A DNA stretch of 5,084 nucleotides, taken from the NCBI GenBank assembly GCA_004299665.1, contig SCQZ01000045.1:1-5084 (forward strand), read 5' to 3'. A model generated the notes under the pieces. The model had not been told where the DNA came from. It worked only from the letters and a program-made list of their open reading frames with translations, and did not search any database. Every line of letters starts with the position of its first letter. Within the stretch, counting starts at the first letter, position 1. The position numbers were made by a program, and so were the translations under genes. Positions 1 to 5,084 of the stretch are shown here, piece by piece. This stretch comes from Jatrophihabitans sp. (lineage in GTDB: Bacteria > Actinomycetota > Actinomycetes > Mycobacteriales > Jatrophihabitantaceae).

Positions 1-61
1 CCCGGTCGTAAGTAGACCGCCCGGCCGGTACGGTCGAAGCCGCCGCCGGCCTGCTTCTGAC

Positions 62-67
62 GAGGAG
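62..67 (+). promoter_or_regulatory. Shine-Dalgarno sequence of the telA-like gene
   Basis: GAGGAG sits six bases before the ATG at 74, which is good complementarity and spacing for the 3' end of 16S rRNA. It fixes the start of the TelA-family gene: the reading frame stays open to the left edge of the window but has no ATG, GTG or TTG in those upstream codons. It is the only strong ribosome binding site in the window. The downstream genes have weak or no such site, which fits translational coupling within an operon. Confidence 0.8.
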
Positions 68-73
68 TACGAC

Positions 74-1339
74 ATGTCTGAGCTCGACCTCAACGCCCCG
101 ACGCCGCCGGCCGCCGCCGCGCCCGCCCCGGCCGCCCCGGCACCGGTGCAGATGCCGGGCACCGACCTCGTGCTCGCGCCGCCGGCTCCGGTGCCCGCGG
201 TCACCGACGAGCAGGCAGCGGGCGCCCTGCCCGTCGACGACGCGAAGAAGGCGGAACTGGCCGCCAAGGCCCGCGCCTTCGCCGACGAGCTGGCAGGCAT
301 GGACACGCGCTCACCGGACTTCGCCAAGAAGGTCTCGGACATCACCTCGATGGGCGAGAAGGACATGCGGGCCTCGGCCGCGGTCTCCAACCGGATGCTC
401 GACCGTCCCGCCGCGGTGGTGAAGGCCGGCAAGGGCGGTGACGCCGGCGATGCCCAGACCCGGGTCGCGAAGACGCTGGTCGACCTTCGCGCGACCGTCA
501 CCGAGCTGGACCCGAGCCGGGCCGACCTCAGCGGCGTCAAGAAGGTCCTGCGGTGGCTGCCGGGCGGGGACCGGATCGCCAACTACTTCGCCAAGTACCA
601 GTCGGCGCAGAGCCACCTGAACGCCATCATCAAGGCCCTGGACTCCGGACAGGACGACCTGCGCAAGGACAACGCGGCCATCGAGACCGAGAAGGCCAAC
701 ATGTGGACGACGATGGGCAAGCTGAGCGAGTACAACCAGCTCGCCGGGGCCCTGGACACCGCGGTCACCGACAAGGTCGCCGAACTCGATTCCGGCGGGC
801 GGGCCGAGGACGCCAACACGTTGCGCTCGGACGCGCTGTTCGCGATCCGCCAGCGGCGTCAGGACATCATGACGCAGATGGCCGTCTCGGTGCAGGGGTA
901 CATGGCCCTGGACCTGGTCCGCAAGAACAACATTGAACTGATCAAGGGCGTGGACCGCGCGCAGACGACGACGGTCGCGGCCCTGCGGACCGCGGTGATC
1001 GTCTCGCAGGCGCTGGCGCGGCAGAAGCTGGTGCTGGACCAGATCACGGCGCTGAACACGACGACGAGCAATCTGATCGAGTCGACCTCCAACCAGCTGC
1101 GCATCCAGGGGGCGCAGATCAACCAGCAGGCGGCGTCGAGCACGATCGACATCCAGAAGCTGCAGGCGGCCTTCGACAACGTCTTCGCCACGATGGACGC
1201 GCTCGACAGCTTCCGGGCGCAGGCGGTCGACAGCATGGCGCAGACCGTGACCGCCCTGGAGGGCCAGATCGAGCGGGCGAAGCCGTACCTGGAGCGGACC
1301 CGCCGCGGCGAGGGCGGGGACGGCACGCCCGGGTCCTGA
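74..1339 (+). CDS. telA: TelA-family toxic anion (tellurite) resistance protein
   Basis: A 421-residue protein of the TelA family (Pfam PF05816), close to the usual family length. Residues about 8-50 are a Pro/Ala-rich, probably disordered tail. The helical TelA domain runs from about 55 to 408. Family-typical stretches can be read in order: SNRMLDRP (105-112), WLPGGDRIANYFAKYQSAQ (161-179), LRKDNAAIETEK (196-207), the Arg-rich RQRRQD (259-264), then GYMALDLVRKNNIELI (275-290) and the Thr/Ser-rich helices at 325-345. There is no signal peptide and no transmembrane segment, so it is probably cytoplasmic or peripherally membrane-associated. TelA proteins are linked to tellurite and other toxic-anion or envelope stress resistance, but their biochemical action is unknown. 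Start chosen from the Shine-Dalgarno site at 62-67. It is the first complete gene of a + strand run and ends 6 nt before the next gene. Family assignment is very secure; function in this host is inferred. Confidence 0.95.
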   Translation: MSELDLNAPTPPAAAAPAPAAPAPVQMPGTDLVLAPPAPVPAVTDEQAAGALPVDDAKKAELAAKARAFADELAGMDTRSPDFAKKVSDITSMGEKDMRASAAVSNRMLDRPAAVVKAGKGGDAGDAQTRVAKTLVDLRATVTELDPSRADLSGVKKVLRWLPGGDRIANYFAKYQSAQSHLNAIIKALDSGQDDLRKDNAAIETEKANMWTTMGKLSEYNQLAGALDTAVTDKVAELDSGGRAEDANTLRSDALFAIRQRRQDIMTQMAVSVQGYMALDLVRKNNIELIKGVDRAQTTTVAALRTAVIVSQALARQKLVLDQITALNTTTSNLIESTSNQLRIQGAQINQQAASSTIDIQKLQAAFDNVFATMDALDSFRAQAVDSMAQTVTALEGQIERAKPYLERTRRGEGGDGTPGS

Positions 1340-1345
1340 CCGGCG

Positions 1346-1837
1346 ATGGACTGGTTCCGGCGCGGCCGGGACGACCGGCTCCCCCTACCCGGGGCCGAAC
1401 CGGCCCCGGAGGACAGCCCGCAGTCGTTGCTCGCCTCGATCGTCGCCGTCAACGCCCTGATCAACGGCAATGCCGGCCGGCTGCCGGTCGAGGCGGTCGT
1501 CATCGTGCGGCGGGTGACCGACACCCTGCGCGAGGTCGTGGACGGCGCCGACCCGCAGCGGGGCCCGGACGTCTACGCCGTGGTCTCGATCAGGGCGATG
1601 CTCGCGGACTACCTGCCGACCACGCTGCGTGCCTACCTGGCACTGGACCCGGACACCGTCGAGATCGCCCGACCGTCGGGCCGCACGCCGAGCGCCTCGT
1701 TGATCGAGCAGCTCGAGACGCTCGACTCCTCGGCGGACGACCTGCTGGCGGCGTCCCAGGCCCACGACGCCGACGCCCTCCTGTCGCAGGGCAGCTTCCT
1801 GCAGACGAAGTTCTCCGGCTCGGACCTCGATCTGTAG
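1346..1837 (+). CDS. Hypothetical TelA-associated helical protein (possibly XpaC-like)
   Basis: A 163-residue protein that I cannot assign firmly. Residues 1-25 are charged and Pro-rich (starting MDWFRRGRDD). The rest looks helical: a segment at 26-65, then ADYLPTTLRAYLALDP (87-102), a helix around SLIEQLETLDSSADDLL (118-134), and a tail with DADALLSQGSFLQTKF (141-156). The order 'YLP...YL..., long helix with regularly spaced Leu, acidic turn, FL..kF' resembles the C-terminal part of XpaC-type proteins, which in Firmicutes are encoded beside TelA. That resemblance is by eye only. There is no signal peptide or membrane segment. The ATG lies 6 nt after the telA stop and has no clear Shine-Dalgarno sequence, so translation is probably coupled to telA and the product is likely a partner of TelA. 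That the gene is real is supported by spacing, strand and codon bias; the function is open. Confidence 0.8.
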   Translation: MDWFRRGRDDRLPLPGAEPAPEDSPQSLLASIVAVNALINGNAGRLPVEAVVIVRRVTDTLREVVDGADPQRGPDVYAVVSIRAMLADYLPTTLRAYLALDPDTVEIARPSGRTPSASLIEQLETLDSSADDLLAASQAHDADALLSQGSFLQTKFSGSDLDL

Positions 1838-1869
1838 CCGCCGCGTGTCGCCTCGATAGCCTGCAGGGC

Positions 1870-2433
1870 GTGGCCGTCATGCAGCGAGGGGAGAACGTCG
1901 AGTTCACCCGCGAGGTGCCGAACGCGACGCGGGTCGCCGTGGGTGTCGCGTGGAACGCGGGCAACGAGACCGCGTTGGCCGACAACCTCGTCACGGCGGC
2001 GATCCTGTGCGACGTCCACAACCGCGCGCTGTCCGAGGGCCACTTCGTGTTCTTCAACCAGCTCGCCTCGCCGGAACTGTCGGTGCGCGACCTCGACCGC
2101 GCGCTCGGGCAGGACCAGGACCAGATCGAGATCGACCTGCCGGCGGTCCCACCGGAGGTGGAGCGGGTGGTCGTCGTCCTGTACGTCAACGACGGCCCGG
2201 CACAGCGGCGGACCCTGCGCCAGCTGCGCTCGTGCGTCGTGCGGCTGCTCGACGCGGCGAGCAACACCGAACTGCTCCGGTCCCAGGACCTGGTCCCGGA
2301 ATTGCAGAACGAGACCGCGCTCGCGCTCGCCGAGGTGTACCGCCGCGGCACCGGGTGGCGCTTCAAGGTCCTGGGACAGGGCTACGCGAACGGCGTCGCC
2401 GGGGTGCTCGCGGACTACGGGCTGTCGGTGTGA
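1870..2433 (+). CDS. terD: TerD-family tellurium resistance / stress protein
   Basis: A 187-residue protein of the TerD family (PF02342), the usual length for a single TerD domain. The start MAVMQRGENVEF matches the family opening 'M-x-V-x-L-x-K-G-x-N-V', which favours the GTG at 1870 over the ATG at 1879. Further family blocks are VGVAWNAG (24-31), GHFVFFNQLASPELSV (57-72), IEIDLPAVPPEVERVVVVLYVND (86-108), ETALALAEVYRR, and the C-terminal GQGYANGVAGVLADYGLSV block starting at residue 169. TerD domains are cytoplasmic beta-sandwiches, several of which bind Ca2+ through acidic loops. Here the usual DLDAS motif reads DNLVT (38-42), and the GDDE-type loop is shortened to GQDQDQ (80-85), so Ca2+ binding may be weak or altered. 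The gene overlaps the next TerD-superfamily gene by 4 nt (GTGA), indicating coupled expression. The symbol denotes the family, not proven orthology. Confidence 0.93.
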   Translation: MAVMQRGENVEFTREVPNATRVAVGVAWNAGNETALADNLVTAAILCDVHNRALSEGHFVFFNQLASPELSVRDLDRALGQDQDQIEIDLPAVPPEVERVVVVLYVNDGPAQRRTLRQLRSCVVRLLDAASNTELLRSQDLVPELQNETALALAEVYRRGTGWRFKVLGQGYANGVAGVLADYGLSV

Positions 2434-3299
2434 GCCCGGTACCGGATCCCTCGTCCGCGCCGCCACGGGGGGACCTGCCCTTCCTGCGGCGCCGCTCGCG
2501 TCGCAGCGCGGTCCCCGCTGTGCCTGCTGCGGCCCCGGGGATCAGCTTCGACCGGCCGGGGCGGACCCGCGCCCAGCCACCGCAGGGCGCGGCGCCGCAC
2601 CGGGCACCGGGGGCCTCCTCGCTGGACCTGGACGCGGCCACCGGGGTCGGTTCGCCCGGGCCCGGCGCCGGCGCGCCGGGCCCGGACGCACCGCCGGCGC
2701 CGCCGCGGTCGCCCCGGTTCGCGCGGGCCGAGGTGCGGGTGTCCGCGGGGCAGCGGGCGATCCTCACCGTCGCGCGCCCGACCGTCACGCTCACGAGGCT
2801 GCAGAGCGCGATCGGGACCCTGACCGTCGAGGCCGCCGTCTCGTCGGCCGTGGGGGACCTGCGGCTGGGCTGCGCGTACGAGCTGCGCGACGGCCTCAGC
2901 TCCACGGTGCAGCTCACCGACGGCAACCGGTTCGCCCCGCCCCGCTCCCGGCGACCGGTGATCGTGGCCAGTTCCGAGCGCTATGACCGGATCGCCGTCG
3001 ACCTGCGCCAGTCGCCACAGTTGCGGCGCGCCGGGGTGTACGCGTTCTCGGTGTCGCGCCAGCCGCTGCGCTGGGGCGGCACCCTGATCACGACGACCCT
3101 CGGGGGCGCCCAGGTGGACCTGCCGCTGGAGGCGCTCGAGGTCGGCAGCGTCGCGATGCTGCTGACGCTGTACAACGTGCGCGGCGAGTTCGTGCTGCGC
3201 GGGGAGATGCAGTCGTTCGCGGGCAGCGTGCGCGACGCGGTCCGGGCGTATGGCTACGACCGGATCACCTGGCTGGACGACCGCACCGTCGTGGAGTGA
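2430..3299 (+). CDS. TerA-like protein (divergent TerD-superfamily domain with Pro/Ala-rich N-terminal tail)
   Basis: A 289-residue protein read from the GTG at 2430, which overlaps the terD stop in a GTGA junction. The same frame is open much further upstream, but that part lies inside terD and is not coding. Residues 1-95 are low-complexity and Pro/Ala/Gly/Arg-rich, probably disordered. From about 98 on there is a folded domain with signatures of TerA-type proteins: LGCAYELRDGLSSTVQLTDGNRF (146-168), a divergent 'ERYDR' where TerA proteins have a DDR-type motif, a beta-rich stretch ending SVSRQPLRWGGTL, and the C-terminal block MLLTLYNVRGEFVLRGEMQSFAGSVRDAVRAYGYDRITW, which corresponds to the TerA 'hhhN.gGE..l.R.v..F.gs...a..yGw....W' pattern. 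It presumably works with the adjacent TerD protein in the cytoplasm or at the membrane. Superfamily assignment is fairly sure; TerA subfamily and metal binding are inferred. Confidence 0.85.
   Translation: MSPVPDPSSAPPRGDLPFLRRRSRRSAVPAVPAAAPGISFDRPGRTRAQPPQGAAPHRAPGASSLDLDAATGVGSPGPGAGAPGPDAPPAPPRSPRFARAEVRVSAGQRAILTVARPTVTLTRLQSAIGTLTVEAAVSSAVGDLRLGCAYELRDGLSSTVQLTDGNRFAPPRSRRPVIVASSERYDRIAVDLRQSPQLRRAGVYAFSVSRQPLRWGGTLITTTLGGAQVDLPLEALEVGSVAMLLTLYNVRGEFVLRGEMQSFAGSVRDAVRAYGYDRITWLDDRTVVE
2656..2685. repeat. Perfect 13-bp inverted repeat with 4-nt loop inside the TerA-like gene
   Basis: Arms CCGGGCCCGGCGC (2656-2668) and GCGCCGGGCCCGG (2673-2685) are exact reverse complements around the loop CGGC. 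It lies in the part encoding the Gly/Pro/Ala-rich tail (about residues 76-85), where Pro (CCN) and Gly (GGN) codons readily give CCGG palindromes, so it may be a composition by-product. All arm pairs are G-C, so an mRNA hairpin here would be very stable. There is no U-tract after it, so it is not a canonical terminator. Confidence 0.7.
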
Positions 3300-3368
3300 T
3301 TGGGCCCGCGACGGCGGTGATCGCCGTCCGGCCCGCAGGCGCCGGACCCGTGGCACCATGGTGCGGCT
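3300..3368 (+). other. 69-nt intergenic gap with two overlapping inverted repeats
   Basis: This is the largest gap in the gene run. It holds GACGGCG (3310-3316) paired with CGCCGTC (3322-3328) around GTGAT, and an alternative stem TCCGGC (3327-3332) with GCCGGA (3341-3346). The two stems share 3327-3328, so they would compete. No T-run follows either one, so a rho-independent terminator is not supported. I see no convincing -35/-10 pair and only a weak GGTG (3360-3363) ahead of the ATG at 3369. The gap could modulate expression of the biosynthetic genes relative to the ter genes, or it could be neutral spacer. Confidence 0.4.
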
Positions 3369-4541
3369 ATGCGCCACTTCGCCTTCCTCGACGACGCCGA
3401 CCGGTCCCGGCTGTTCCGGCACGCCCCGGCGGAGTTCGGCCCCGACGCGCCGCGCGAGTTGCTGGCGTGCACGCTCGGGGCCACGCTCTACAGCCCCGCG
3501 ACGCGCCCGACACTGGCACGGGACCTGCTGCGGGGCCGGGCCCGCGGTGTCGTGAGTTCGGTGCTGTGCCTCGAGGACGCGATCTCCGACGCCGAGGTGC
3601 CGGCCGCGGAGCGCAACCTGATCGACCAGCTGCGCCGGGTCGCAAGCGGTCCGTCCGGCGCGGCGGGCGGCCCCCCGCTGGTGTTCGTGCGGGTGCGGGC
3701 CGTCGAGCAGATCCGGCTGGTCGTCGACGGCCTGGGTGACGCGGTCCGGGTGCTGTCCGGTTTCGTGATCCCCAAGTTCGACGACGAGCGCGGCGCCGAG
3801 TACCTCGACGCGGTCGCCGACGCGCGGGCGGTCACCGGGCTGCGGATGTTCGCGATGCCCGTGCTCGAGACGGCCGTGATCGCGCACGCCGACACCCGCC
3901 TGGACGCGCTGCTCGGCATCCGGCGGTTGGTCGACAAGTACCGGGACCTGGTGCTCGCGGTGCGCATCGGCGCCACCGACCTCGGGGCGGCCTACGGGTT
4001 GCGCCGTGGTCGCGACCTCACCGTCTACGACGTGCACCTGCTGGCGTCGGTGATCGCGGATGTCGTCAACGTATTCGCGCGCCAGGGGGACTACGTCGTC
4101 ACCGGCCCGGTCTGGGAGTACTTCACCGCGACCGAGCGCCTGTTCAAGCCGCAACTGCGCGAGTCCCCGTTCGTCGAGCACGACGAGCGCCGGCTGCGGG
4201 CGCGGCTGATCGCACAGGACCTGGACGGGCTGATCCGCGAGGTCGCGCTCGACCGCGCCAACGGCCTCACCGGCAAGACCGTCATCCACCCCAGCCACGT
4301 CGCGGCGGTGCACGCGCTGTCGGTGGTCACGTCGGAGGAGTACGACGACGCGTGCGACATCGCCGGCACCGCGGCCGGCGGCGGCGTACGGGCCTCGGCG
4401 TACGGCAACAAGATGAACGAGTCCAAGCCGCACACCGCGTGGGCCCTGCGGACGCTGCGGCGGGCCGACGCGTTCGGTGTCGCGCGGGAGGAGGTCTCGT
4501 TCGTGGACCTGCTCGCGGCCGCCGTGCACGCCGATGGCTGA
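3369..4541 (+). CDS. CitE/HpcH-type C-C bond lyase of Ter biosynthetic loci
   Basis: A 390-residue enzyme of the HpcH/HpaI aldolase / citrate lyase beta-subunit family (TIM barrel, Mg2+-dependent C-C bond cleavage or formation). Expected landmarks are visible: CLEDAI (67-72), an FVRVR strand with basic residues R108 and R110, GFVIPKF (131-137), MPVLE with E167 and RIGATDL with D204 as the likely two Mg2+ ligands, GPVWEYF (246-252), and the CitE-type GKTVIHPSH (302-310). It is longer than plain CitE (about 290-300 residues), with extra sequence at both ends, including GGGVRASAYGNKMNESKPH (337-355). That longer form is the variant found in Ter loci. The start MRHFAFLDD is the only good ATG in frame; an ATG at 3358 is in another frame. 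The gene overlaps the following phosphoribosyltransferase by 8 nt, so the two are probably translated together and act in one pathway. It is predicted to build or trim the acyl part of a nucleoside-like metabolite; the substrate is unknown. Confidence 0.93.
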   Translation: MRHFAFLDDADRSRLFRHAPAEFGPDAPRELLACTLGATLYSPATRPTLARDLLRGRARGVVSSVLCLEDAISDAEVPAAERNLIDQLRRVASGPSGAAGGPPLVFVRVRAVEQIRLVVDGLGDAVRVLSGFVIPKFDDERGAEYLDAVADARAVTGLRMFAMPVLETAVIAHADTRLDALLGIRRLVDKYRDLVLAVRIGATDLGAAYGLRRGRDLTVYDVHLLASVIADVVNVFARQGDYVVTGPVWEYFTATERLFKPQLRESPFVEHDERRLRARLIAQDLDGLIREVALDRANGLTGKTVIHPSHVAAVHALSVVTSEEYDDACDIAGTAAGGGVRASAYGNKMNESKPHTAWALRTLRRADAFGVAREEVSFVDLLAAAVHADG

Positions 4542-5084
4542 GACGATTCCCGCCACGGTGTGGGACGGCGCCTGGGTCAGCGAGAACCTCGGCGTCCGGT
4601 TGGAGGGCAGCGGGCTGCCCGCACTCGTCGGTCTCGCGCTGCGCGACAACCCGCGGCGAGCCCACCTGCTCGTCTCGCACGTGCTCGGCAAGCACATCCC
4701 GGTGGAGCCCCACCGGGTCCTCGGCGCGGCGCGGGCCCTCGCCGAGCGGGTGCGGGCGCTGCGCCCGGGGCCTTACGCCGTGCTCGGGTACGCCGAGACG
4801 GCCACCGGTCTCGGTCACGGGGTCGCGTCCGCGCTCGGCAGCGACGACTACCTGCACTCGACCCGCCGCCCGGTTGCCGGCCTGGCGCCCTGGCGCGGGT
4901 TCGAGGAGGAGCACAGCCACGCCACCGGCCACCTGCTGCTGCCCGACCGGGCCGACCCGCTGGCCGCGCCGACCGTCGTTCTCGTCGACGACGAACTGTC
5001 CACCGGCCGCACGGTGGCGAACACGGTGCGCGCGCTCCCGGCCGGCGCGGCGTACCTCGCGGCCGCGCTGGTCGACGTCCGGGC
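4534..5084 (+). CDS. Orotate-type phosphoribosyltransferase of the Ter biosynthetic module (3' end beyond window)
   Basis: The ATG at 4534 lies inside the end of the lyase gene (8-nt overlap) and opens a frame that runs without a stop to the window edge: 183 codons plus two bases. The start MAETIPATVWDG has no Shine-Dalgarno sequence of its own, which fits translational coupling. The protein is a type I phosphoribosyltransferase: the PRPP-binding loop is VVLVDDELSTGRT (148-160), with the diagnostic paired acids D152/D153 and a TG turn. Upstream blocks are LLVSHVLGKHIPVEP (45-59), GYAETATGLGHGVA (85-98), YLHSTRR (106-112) and an unusual acidic/His stretch GFEEEHSHATGHLLLP (122-137). It would join phosphoribose from PRPP to a base or acyl/amide acceptor, releasing pyrophosphate. 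Family members in Ter loci carry a C-terminal TRSP domain, which would lie beyond the edge here. The acceptor is unknown. Confidence 0.92.
   Translation, partial: MAETIPATVWDGAWVSENLGVRLEGSGLPALVGLALRDNPRRAHLLVSHVLGKHIPVEPHRVLGAARALAERVRALRPGPYAVLGYAETATGLGHGVASALGSDDYLHSTRRPVAGLAPWRGFEEEHSHATGHLLLPDRADPLAAPTVVLVDDELSTGRTVANTVRALPAGAAYLAAALVDVR

Noticed and set aside
1879..1881. ATG as an alternative start of terD
   Set aside because: It would remove MAV from the family-typical N-terminal strand MAVMQRGENV. GTG at 1870 fits the family better, though ATG cannot be excluded without N-terminal data.
1950..2429. An upstream extension of the TerA-like frame into terD
   Set aside because: The extension is Arg/Gly/Pro-rich noise in the wrong frame of terD. 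The GTG at 2430 in the GTGA junction gives a normal coupled start.
859..2466. Several overlapping - strand open frames (for example 859-1524, 1590-2366, 1633-2466)
   Set aside because: No recognisable motifs, Arg/Ser-rich composition, and full overlap with the well-supported telA, 1346-1837 and terD genes. They are shadows of GC-rich coding sequence.
3310..3346. Intrinsic terminator after the TerA-like gene
   Set aside because: The stems are short, compete with each other and are not followed by a T-run, and the next gene follows in the same direction within 69 nt.
3358..3555. ATG at 3358 as start of a small overlapping gene or of the lyase
   Set aside because: It is in a different frame from the lyase, and its product is Arg/Ser/Pro-rich without motifs. 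The lyase start MRHFAFLDD at 3369 matches the family.
2415..4697. A 760-codon open frame on the - strand
   Set aside because: It is antisense to the TerA-like, lyase and phosphoribosyltransferase genes, all of which show clear family motifs. Its translation is Arg/Gly/Val/His-rich low-complexity, typical of the complement of high-GC codons.
1..5084. tRNA/rRNA genes, CRISPR arrays, insertion sequences, attachment sites
   Set aside because: No repeated spacer pattern, no transposase or terminal inverted repeats and no tRNA-like cloverleaf were seen. Nearly every base lies in the six coding regions.

Overview
The window is very GC-rich (by eye about 70% or more), with strong G/C preference at third codon positions and long false reading frames on the opposite strand. 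This, together with the protein families present, points to a high-GC actinobacterium. I cannot name a genus. All supported genes lie on the + strand and are packed head to tail, so the window reads as one probable operon that continues past the right edge.

Layout: (1) 1-73 is a short leader with a good Shine-Dalgarno sequence. (2) 74-1339 encodes a TelA-family toxic-anion-resistance protein. (3) 1346-1837 encodes a small unassigned helical protein with a weak resemblance to the XpaC-type proteins that often partner TelA. (4) 1870-2433 encodes a TerD-family protein with an eroded acidic metal-binding signature. (5) 2430-3299 encodes a TerA-like protein, which is a divergent TerD-superfamily domain behind a roughly 95-residue Pro/Ala/Gly-rich tail. 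(6) 3369-4541 encodes a CitE/HpcH-type C-C bond lyase. (7) 4534 to the right edge encodes a phosphoribosyltransferase cut by the window end. Genes 4/5 and 6/7 overlap by 4 and 8 nt, genes 2/3 are 6 nt apart, and the only sizeable gap is 69 nt between genes 5 and 6.

Together these match the chromosomal 'Ter' stress-response loci described by comparative genomics (Anantharaman, Iyer and Aravind, 2012). In those loci, TerD-superfamily proteins and TelA are linked to a predicted biosynthetic module: a CitE-like lyase, an orotate-type phosphoribosyltransferase with a TRSP domain, ATP-grasp enzymes and a HAD phosphatase. The module is thought to make a nucleoside-like metabolite. The left part of this window is the Ter/TelA sensing or membrane-stress part, and the right part is the start of the biosynthetic part. 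The locus type is therefore known in outline, but to my knowledge its metabolite and mechanism are not established. The points most worth a second look are the lyase/phosphoribosyltransferase pair, the altered acidic motifs of the TerD protein, the unassigned TelA-neighbour gene, and a perfect 13-bp GC hairpin inside the TerA-like gene. I see no RNA genes, mobile elements, CRISPR arrays or convincing terminators.
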